From: Glandiceps talaboti
Taxonomy: Eukaryota; Hemichordata; Enteropneusta; Spengelidae
DNA: 64,000 nucleotides
Direction: 5' to 3'
Assembly: GCF_964340395.1 (NCBI RefSeq)
Contig: NC_135549.1
Coordinates: forward strand, 18,430,342-18,494,341
Made by a program: the position numbers and the translations under genes. Below, one piece after another: positions 14,436 to 24,300 of the stretch; the stretch's first letter is position 1; each line of letters opens with the position of its first letter. The notes below the pieces were generated by a model. The model did no database searches and was not told where the DNA came from. It saw nothing but the letters and a program-made list of their open reading frames with translations.

Positions 14436-14883
14436 CATTCAACGATTTACTGGTTTTCATTGTTAAGCCTATTTATCAACCAGTCTATTGAGATGAACTT
14501 TCATATGAATATCTATAGGCATATAAAGAATGAAATGTTTTAAAAGGGAAATTTATTTTGTATCCAAAACTATTTTGAACGACTCAAAATTACTGGCATG
14601 TACGATTACCGATGTACGTTACTGCATACATTTCATATAGTGCCAGGAGTGTATATTTCATGGCACATGTGTGGATGTCAAATGGGGGTATTTATTTTGG
14701 ATTTTGAATTCATAAAATAACTCTACTTGGTTTCTATACTTGGGAAAAAAATGTGAAACAACATACACTTAATTCTTGTTTGTAAATGGATATATTTGAA
14801 AAACGTTAAAACAATGTTTACAATATTTGTTATTATATATACAATAACAATCTTTTCACACACTTGTAAAGTTTTTTTTTTAA

Positions 14884-14889
14884 TTTATT
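14884..14889 (-). terminator. Candidate polyadenylation signal of SLC10 paralogue 2
   Basis: AATAAA on the minus strand about 285 bases after the stop codon at 15173. Position and spacing are plausible for a 3' UTR end; no transcript data. Confidence 0.4.
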
Positions 14890-15172
14890 GAGTTGCAAAC
14901 ACGGATTTGAACTATGCTCGTTTACATTGTAGTTGTCATAAGAATTAAAAATCCAAAATACACATCACACCACATTTGCCACTTAAGCGCGTTCTACTCA
15001 TCAGTTCATAATAAGTCGTCGACACCTTCTTCGGTCATTGGTTCACCGTTCCTGATCTACGGAAATGAAAGTTCCTCATCTCGATCTCCTGATAAAATCG
15101 TCGTCTCTGGGCATGCTATTTTCCACAATTTCCTAATCTACAGGTACATCGTTCCTAGCAATTTAGTGATCT

Positions 15173-17668
15173 TCAGTCACCCAATATACTGTTCTCGGAA
15201 AAGTTTTCTTCAGAATCTTTGAGGACGCCATTCCCAGCAGATTTCTCCATTTCAAAGCTTATATTTATGACACGTACACCGTCCTTTCCGGTAACATCTT
15301 GTTGCATCTCTTCTTCTCCTCCTCCTCCTACCCCGTTCAATTCAAACTCTTCCATCTTTCCTGACTTTTTGTAGAGGAGGTAGCAGCCTGCAAGGGCCAT
15401 ATAAAATGCAAAACTGATAATACCGTGAAGTGAAGGAACTAACCCCATCTTAACTGATTCAAGTCCTTCCGTTCTTAGTATAGTGATATTAATAACAGTC
15501 AACGCTAGGGCACTGTTCTGAATTCCTGTTTCAAAAGCTATGGTGCGAGCTTTCTTGTGGCCTTGTCGTAGTGCCAAGGATATAATGTAAGCCAAGACGA
15601 AACCAACAGTTGCGAGGAGGAAGCTGACGACGTAAGGTTGCCATGACGACATAAACATGGTATGGTTCATGATTCCAATCATTGTGAGTACACCAACAAT
15701 TCCTAGTAGTGAAATAACTGAACAGACCTATAGGAGGAAATGAATAGAATATAGTGCCAGTGGTGTTGCATCACAACGGTACGTACAGTTGATGTGCTAC
15801 TTTTATCCACATGCCCATCCACCCCTGTAACCATAATTTACCGTTGTATGTGCAGTATCTTAGTAGCTGGGTGATTATAATTATGTCAATTTGTGGATGT
15901 TTATTTTTCCTTGTCTAACCATCATTGTTGTTATCTCTGCATACACCCCAGTTACTATGGCCATGTTCTTGTTGCAAGGTATACATGTGATCATAAAATA
16001 AAATTGTTAGACCTAATTTACATATCACTTATGAGATCATCATGTGCTGAATAATTCTTCATCTATGCACCACTAGAAACACCCAACCTAAATTTCAGCC
16101 CAATCTGCCTAATAATTTTGGAATGCAAGATTTTTGTACATTTAGACCATATCATGTATGTGATCACCACGTCATGAGCACTCCGTCAGGTAAACATCCT
16201 TGTTCCATGTTTCATGTTCCATGTTCAGATAGCAGAGATTGATAGCTCACTGTGAAAGCCCCAATAAAAAAATAGACTCTGTGGAAGTAATGACTGTGAG
16301 CTATCATTACTGTATTTATCCGAACATAAAACCTTGTAGCCTGAATCTCACTGAGCTTAGCATCTCGTCTAACCGCCCAAACTACATGCTCATTCAGTAA
16401 AGGTTGTAATTAAACACTCACAAGAGCCACTCTTGGCGCATATCTTGGTAACTTCCATCTGATCAACATTCCAAATGCTCCAGGGAAAAGGATCAGAATC
16501 AGTGCTATAATGATGTCCAAATATGGTAGTGAGGCTGCAGCCTCGATCCAACTGCGACTATAGATAAATAACCACAGTGGCATAAAACCTATGGCGAATA
16601 CATTCGAAAATGTGGTCATCATTATACTGAAAGGTAAAATAAAGATATAGTCAGAAAATGTACACAGTTTATATTCAGTATTGACCACAGCTAAAATTAC
16701 TAGTTTTAACTGCTTCTAGTAACGCTACTCCATGCACTTTAATACAAAAAGGACACGTCATCGGGGCAGTGAAATTAGGAAGAAAATGGCACATACAGAA
16801 GGGAATGGATACTAAAAGTGCGAGAACGGAAGAAGGACGGGGTTGTGTACCACATAATTTATGAACCTAAATTATCTTAGTATGTAGACTGTAAAATGCG
16901 CCGTGTCCCTCCGCCCTCACCTGCCTCCTCCTCCTCTCTCTTCTGAGAGGGGTTGAACGTTGTGTGAGGGCGTCCCGTCATGGCGTACGTACCTTACAGA
17001 CTACATAGCATGAAGAGTATAAGAACTAGGCAGCTTATGGTAAGATTTCATATTTCAACAAAGATGTAAATAGAAAGAATTTACACCTTGTAAATTTATT
17101 TTAGAGGTACGAGTGGAGGGAATGGGAGAAACATTAACTCCATAAGCTTTATGACAAGTTGTTTCTCGGCCCCCTCCAAACCTAGCCCTCTTGTAATAAT
17201 AATAAAGTGATAAACTTGGATATAATATGATATGATGACTTTTAACTGTTTCATTACTGATAAGAACAAAACATTACTGTAGCCAATTGAAAGAAATGAC
17301 AAACCCTTTTAATACCTGAGACATGTGTCACCATCTGTCAGGTACGTCATCACGTTCGAGAGTGTTCCCCCGGGACAGGTGGCGATGGCTAAGGTACCTA
17401 TGGCAACCTCTGGTTCCAGGTCAAAACCCATCGCCAGACTCCAACCAAGGAATGGCATGATGAGAAACTGACAAGACAACCCAATGATAGGTCCAATGGG
17501 TTTCTTGAAGTTGTCGAGTATATCTTGCACTGTGATTGTAGACCCCATGCCAATCATAAGTACAATTAGCGTAAACGTAATTACGACTTGATTTGCTGTG
17601 ACTAAACCTATGGGTGGACCACCTGCACCGGTTGCATTACTAGTATTAGAGGTTTCAACATCCGCCAT
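15173..17668 (-). CDS. SLC10-family Na+-dependent (bile-acid-type) transporter, paralogue 2
   Basis: Coding exons 17668-17316, 16626-16422 and 15727-15173 (phases 2 and 0) give 370 residues. It begins MADVETSNTS with two N-glycosylation sequons (Asn8, Asn11); the acceptor CATTTTAAG lies four bases before the ATG. Na+-site residues are intact: Gln67, Ser104-Asn105, Ser118, Thr122, and Glu252/Gln256 in FETGIQN. The cytoplasmic tail contains a Gly-rich stretch and Glu runs and ends ENSILGD, unlike the tails of its neighbours. In exon 2 a 34-base stretch is identical to paralogue 1 including silent sites (16495-16528 versus 8612-8645), whereas exon 1 has diverged more. Membrane import of an organic anion with Na+ is the family role; the substrate is unknown. 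Confidence 0.93.
16885..17003. mobile_element. MITE-like element, family A, in intron 1 of SLC10 paralogue 2
   Basis: About 119 bases, nearly one long hairpin: the left end TAGACTGTAAAATGCGCCGT pairs with a right end ending CCTTACAGACTA, and GCCCTCAC on the left pairs with GTGAGGGC on the right. No coding capacity and no clear target duplication. Same family as 45168-45269. Confidence 0.75.
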
Positions 17669-18206
17669 TTCCCTTAAAATGAGGAGAATATACATTAAAT
17701 ATGGTATAATTATTGTCGAAAAAAAAATTGTATTGACCAAAAATGTAAGGCAAGTAATCTGGAATTGTACAGAGAGGATTATGGGTCCGACTTGATCATT
17801 GTCTATATGATTTGACCAACGTAATGTTATACTCCAAATTTAGGTCTAAGCTGATATTTACACGTCTTCTCCTCTAAACATGTTGCCGTATATCACGTCC
17901 ACTTACTTTCCCTTCCGGATAATATTTTATATGAACGGTTCGTACGTATTAAAGAGTGGTAAACTTCCTAGCATAACGCTCTAGTAACGAAGAGCTTCGG
18001 ATATGACAAACTACTGCATGCATGCATGAAACATAAGTATATCTAAGCATTTTTATCGTGATACTTGAAGAGTAAGCAATGACTCAGAAAGCCTTCATGC
18101 ACTTACATGTATCTCACTGTACATTTAAGAAACGTCAAAGGCATGTACAGTATACACGTAAGGGGAAATCGTATATAAATTAGTAAAAGAACTTGAAAGT
18201 ACTCAC

Positions 18207-18290
18207 CTTGTTGCTCGACTGGATACAGAGAGAATAAGACAGAGAAAGTAATAAAACTTCGAAAATCTAATTACCGATATTTTTTCTAGC
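18207..18290 (-). other. Predicted non-coding first exon of SLC10 paralogue 2
   Basis: A strong minus-strand donor AAG|GTGAGTAC ends the exon at 18207; GTATCCAG precedes it as in paralogue 1. It would splice to the acceptor at 17674-17673, removing about 530 bases. The 5' limit is a guess. Confidence 0.5.
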
Positions 18291-18596
18291 TTTGCAACGT
18301 TATAGAAATCGACAACAGAAATGCGACTTCGGCTGCAACGTACTCTTCACCGTGGTGTTTTTCATCCTAAGTATACACCCCCTTTATTACAGAGAACTAT
18401 ATCACTATCGCTTCGTGAAAACTACACTTGACCTCTGAATCAATAAATAATCGTGTGGGTTGACTTGGCATTATTGACTCGGATTTGGCACTATTTATAC
18501 TTTTTTTAGTAACATTGATATCCAAAATTCGTATTGACAACCAAAAATGTTTTTATTGAACAAAGTCACAGTAAAAGTTTGAAATGTGTATTTGCA

Positions 18597-18865
18597 CAGT
18601 GTAGAGGGTGTCATTCAACTAACTGAATGTAGAAAAGGGTGTCATTCCACTGTTTACATACTGGAAACGCTGTCATTCCAGTTCCAAAGCATTGAAAATG
18701 ATGTCATTCCACTTATTTTATAGAGTGGCGGCTGTCATTCCAATGGATCTACAGTGTAGAGGGTGTCATTCAACTAACTGAATATAGAAAAGGGTGTCAT
18801 TCCACTGTTTACATACTGGAAACGCTGTCATTCGTTTTCCGTCATTCGGGTTGTCATTCGTTTTA
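18597..18865. repeat. Tandem duplication (154-bp period) with recurring GTCATTC core
   Basis: The block starting ACAGTGTAGAGGGTGTCATT at 18597 recurs at 18751 almost unchanged. Inside and after each block, GTCATTC recurs roughly every 30-40 bases, about nine times in all, ending in three closely spaced copies near 18832-18860. It lies upstream of the predicted first exon of paralogue 2. Confidence 0.85.
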
Positions 18866-21318
18866 GGGTCACCCAACATTAACCGTATTTTGGATAAAAA
18901 ACCAAGTTCGAAGGATTTCGCGGTCTTAGAAACCTGAGTATGCTATTTGTTATCTCTTCGATATCCATAAGAAACGAAGAATAAATTTCGGAAGAAAGTG
19001 CCAAAGTTGCGAGATAAGTCTGACTTTTGGGGCAATATATTTGACAACATTTTAAATTTGGGACTTCCAGTTAAAATTGAATATCAAGTGAAAGTCCAAG
19101 ATAAGTTGTCAAATTAAAGAGACATTTTCCAATTCACTACCGCCGATTTCCTGATAGCCCTATACGTATACGTTCACGGGTTAGTGGAGTGTTGTTATGA
19201 TCATGTAATTAGTTTTTTTTCAACGTTGATCGCGAGTTTATTCATCCGACACCAATCGCAGACATATTGAAAGTCACAATTTATTTATTTGAGATTGATC
19301 ACTTCAAAGTCTGTTTCTTGGTTAAAATATCACTGCGCCATCAATTAGAAATTCTTCGGTTTTTTAATCTTAACAACCCCTCCCCTCCCCCCTCACACAC
19401 ACACACATTTGTACTCATCATATAGAAGAGACCTGTAGTTCATAATACAGACAAAAAGTCAAATTCTGGACGCACTCCTCTCATTTGTCTACGGCGCTGA
19501 TCTCTGACTCGTCCGAGGGTAATCGTTGTCACAGATCGTCGTCGTAGACAGACTACATACTCAATAAATCATTATAGCAAAACACTATGTATACGATCGT
19601 GATCATAAAAGCTCACAAATGGGACAAAATAGCATTCACCGATTGATAACTTGACGTTCAGCAGGACTTCTCAAAGATTATGACACAAACATGCATATAT
19701 ACGCCTCTGAGATAGGCTTTCGATCTCTGACCAGACTTTGCTATGGCTGGGGGGGGGGGGGGGCAGGGAGTTTACGAGGATTAACATATAGTTCTCAAGC
19801 TTCCGATAGACACATAGCCATGTTTTTATCAAATTCGTGTTTAGGGTTTCTTACATGGAAAATGTAAGAATAGGTCTAATCTAGACCTTAACCACCCCCC
19901 CCCCCCCATGTTTAGGGAATTCTATCGATAAAGTGATCGATTTCGGCGCCCCCTCTCCCGAGTGAGATGTAGTCATTTTTAGTATGACACTGTATCTGGC
20001 ACTATGTATACCCCAATGATATAGTATTACACCTACCACGCCCCTCGCTTTAGTTTTCCAACCAAGGCTGATGCCACTGTACTACTCTCCTACAACATCA
20101 TGAAATTAGCCAATTGACTCAAAAAGAACCATTTAATTAATTCATTAGACATAATATACCCAAAAAATATCTCTCCAAAAAACAAGTAGATGATAAAAAG
20201 TTGGGATGTTAGATATACACTGTACATCGTATTCTATACAATCATTCAATCACCATAGCGACCACATCAACAAAACATACACATTCCATAATGATGCAAA
20301 TAAAATAACACAAAAAGTACAAATCATATCTAAAAATATTTTCAAATATATAATGGAAAAGTTTACAATAGATTAGACCTTTTAAAAATAACTGAAAACA
20401 ACTTCTTACAAGATTCCTAGAAATGAAACGCATTGTTCGGACAACAGTGAAGGAATGGGGATCACAAGCCACCATGAAAAATTTTCGACGAGGCGGACAC
20501 TACGACACATCTATATCAGTCGTCCTGAGCGGGTGCGTGTGCCGCAAAGAGCATATGAGCGCCACCAACAGCAAGAACTGTAATACTTTGAGTACCGATA
20601 CAGTATGTAGGCAAATATGTATCACAGTGAGTTTAGTTCTCTACTTCTAATAACTGAATCATGGGTTGCTGAATGATTCAGTTCAATGTGGCAATTTATA
20701 CTCCATCGACATCATGTCATTGGAGTACGTATGTGTTGTATGTTGGTTCTGGCGACAGTTGACAGGTACAAGTGTCTCCCTCTCCTTTATAATCAAGTAC
20801 TGATGAGTCCATAAGGTTTTAGCGTATGTGGACGGACTGAATTAATTTCATTGTGAGGTAAGGAGAAAAAACCCAGAAAACATGTTACAGTTTGCTCACT
20901 TTACATGTACAACTTTCTATTGTCTAAGTATCATTGCCAGTATGCACGAACAATTATATTAAAATTTATAGTACAGTCCATCAAAAAAAAAATAGAAAAC
21001 ACGATGAGTTACGGGTTTATGTATAATACAGTATGTATATTTCGGAAATCTCACACTGTCTCTGATATGATATGTTTATAATTAATTCCTCGATGTGACA
21101 ACGGTGTTAATGAAGATCAACAACTGGTAAATGGTTATGGTGTTAGTAACGGATGGCGTCCCATGGTAACGGGTGACGGGGTTACACGTAGTATAACGTC
21201 ATAGCAATGGATAAGTGTGTTAGTAACGATTAATTTCATAGTAACGTTGGATTTCTAGTGGACGGGTTTGTTTCGCGTTCAGACTTCTACTCTTGACACG
21301 TCTTTTAATTCCGGGATT
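18866..21318. other. Intergenic, between paralogue 2 and the 3' end of paralogue 3
   Basis: No gene seen. It holds a 15-base poly-G (19749-19763) and a 13-base poly-C (19895-19907). The part next to 21319 should be the 3' UTR of paralogue 3; it contains several loose GGTAACGG-type strings near 21165-21245. Confidence 0.4.
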
Positions 21319-24300
21319 TTAATTCGGGTCAACCGTGTTATCCTTCGGCTTCTCGTCCGGCTTTTCATCATGTACGTCACCATTTGCTGCCTTGTCGACA
21401 GCACCGTCTGCTTCGGGCCGTACTCCTTTATCATCAGCATCGACGCCTTCATTCACTTTACCGTCTGGGTTATCTGAATCAACGCCTTCATTCATCACTT
21501 TACCGTCGTCAGCGGGATTCTCACTGTCCACTTCCTTCAAGGCTTCTTCACCCGGTTCTACTTTATCCTTCTTGTACTTGGTATAGATGTAGTAGATGAT
21601 GACGAATGAGAAGCCAAAAACGACACTAACCACCGCGTGCAAGGCTGGAACAAGTCCCAATTTGATGCCTGCCAGTGCTCCGCTCTTTAAAATGACGATG
21701 TTTATCACGGTCAGGGCTAGTGCGGTGTTCTGAACTCCTGTTTCAAAGGCAATCGTGCGAGATTTTTGGTGACCTTGTCGAAGTGCCCAGGGTATGAAAT
21801 ATCCGATACCGTAAGCGAGGAGGGGGAGAAGTAAACTGACAACGTATGGTTTCCACGATGACTTAAACATGAGGGGATTTAACAGACTGATGATAACGAT
21901 AACGATCGCTATTCCGACGATGCAGATAACGGTACAAACCTATTTGGAAAAACGAGAAGAACATTATTTCCGGATTATCCTACATAAATAAGGCTACTGT
22001 CAGAATCTACTACAGGGTCGGGGGGGGGGGGACTTGTGAGAAAATGTTTTGGTCAAAAAAATTTCGCAACCGCCTTCACGCTCTTAAAAAAATTCATACC
22101 CCCTCCTCCACCCGAAATGAGCCCCGGCAAATTTTTTATAGCCCAGGCTACACAGATTGTGATTACTCCTGTGTATTTTTTCTCTACCCCTCCCACTTCC
22201 CGCATTCTGGAGATGTACAAGTGTACGGTACACAGTAGTCTTGCTGCTAGACGTTCGGGCTTTCTTTCGATACTATAAGCGAACGACTCGGATGTTCCAT
22301 CCTCGATAGCGATGTTCGGGCGTGTGTCGTATTCTATCGGAAGAACATCCGAGGTCTAGCAGATAGACTAGGTACACAGTGGCATTCGATTTCAGCGTCC
22401 ATACATAACAAGATAAGATATTTCTTTACAAATATATGTGGGTCTGCAACTTGAAAAAAAGGTCTCACATTGGGCTGTAACCTGTATTTGGAAATATTCA
22501 TAGTTTCTGGTACTTGATGGCGCTGTCTTCTAAGCTTGAAGGTTATTGCCTGAAAGGGTTTGAATAGCCTACCTAAAAATTGGCATAGCTACCTTCTAGG
22601 GCCCGGGGAGACTCTCCGGACATATCCCAGTCTCAAGCTCTAAATTTCCTACCTCTTATATTACTGTCAATATGTTATTAAACCTTTTTTTCTTCTATTT
22701 AAAAACCCTATGCAGTTGTCTTGTACATGTTGGTGTTGTCTTGTAAAACTTGGAAATTATTGTCTGAAAGTGTAAAAAAAACATGGCCGCGCGTTTTGCC
22801 ATTGCGCATTGGCGGTGTTTTAAGGACTATATTGGTAATAATTTCACATTCTTTTATAAGACTATATCATCTAACATTAGCATAGAAAGGTTAATATGTT
22901 TAAGAAAAATTTAATACATGGAAGGGTCATGTTTTTGGGGAAATTAAATCGGGGGAGGGCCATTTTTTTTTTAGAAAACGGATTCGGGGGAGGGCCCCAT
23001 TTTACGCGTCAGACTGTGCTTGACCCCCCCCCCTCCTTGCAGAAACTTCCTTTTACACCTTTGATACTTATTGACACGAGACTTCAGTTAAACGTACAAT
23101 ACAGAGCTATGTACAAGCCTTTATTGGCACAATCTTTCGGTAAAATAATCTATACTAGCTCACAAATGACTGTGTGTGTCATAGAATGGATACGTGATGA
23201 TCACGTAGTTAGGGTCGAGATCGATAGTTCAATGTAGAATAACAAACTAAATTCTTTTAGTTAGGCCTCATACCTCCACCCCTCTTCTAATTAAATTGAC
23301 CAAAATTTAAAATGTTTCAGACAGCACAGTCAATTTCAAATCAGTATGTAGGAGTGAGGAAAAACTATGTTCTTTTTGTTGATACTATTATTTTATTGAA
23401 TTTAGGGGAACAAAACAGGACCATAAAAAGTAAAATCGTGTTTGTAGGACGAGAACTAAAATGGCTCAACCCCCCCCCCCCCACTCATCCCAAAGTAAAA
23501 GAATTTAGTCTTTATCCTACATTGAACTATTGATCTCACCCTTTGAGTTGACGGGCTTGTAATCGGAAGGTTGTTGGTTCGAGCATAGCAATTGCCATGC
23601 AGTTTGTTTCTGAATGGCTACAGTCTTATAGGACAATATTTTAACCACGATTGCGCCCCCAGTCAACCCAGCTGTATAATTGGGGACCTGGTAGGATACA
23701 TGTTATATGGGAATGATTATAATCGTGTATTGTAGACGTACAAAACCTGCAATGGATTGTGTGCTTCCCTGGGAGTCGATGAACCATAGTCACCGTGTTG
23801 CTACAGTTCAGTGCATGCAAGCAGACGGCTGGACATGGGGGGGGGGGGGCACTAAACTGTGTAGTCTATGGCCATATGGCGCAATGAAGCAATAGCTGTA
23901 CAAAAGCGCTTTCATTGAGTACCATCGTGTGGGATAGGGCTATAATACATGTAATTAGTATTTTACTTACATTTGCTATAGTTCTAGCATATTTGTCCAA
24001 TTTCCATTTGATCAGCATGCCGATTCCACAAGGGATGAGAATGAGAATGAGGGCGATAAAGATTTCTTGGTAAGGTATGAGTGCTGATGCAGATATCCAC
24101 GAACGACTGTAGACAAACAACCACAGGGGCATAAACGCCAATGCGAATATGGTGGAACATGTCGTCATCACAACGCTGGGGAGAAAACACATTGAAAGTT
24201 TCTTCTTAAAAAGACACTATTAAAACTGTTGTAACGTACATCATAAATATGTAAAAAAAACACACACATGCTGACTGATCGTAGACGTGCACTTGCAAAA

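Noticed and set aside
21335-21599. Plus-strand Ser/Pro-rich frames opposite SLC10 paralogue 3 exon 3
   Set aside because: Shadow of the acidic-tail coding sequence on the minus strand.
22896-23237. 113-codon plus frame in intron 2 of SLC10 paralogue 3
   Set aside because: Composed of G-rich and C-rich low-complexity DNA within repeats; no protein character.
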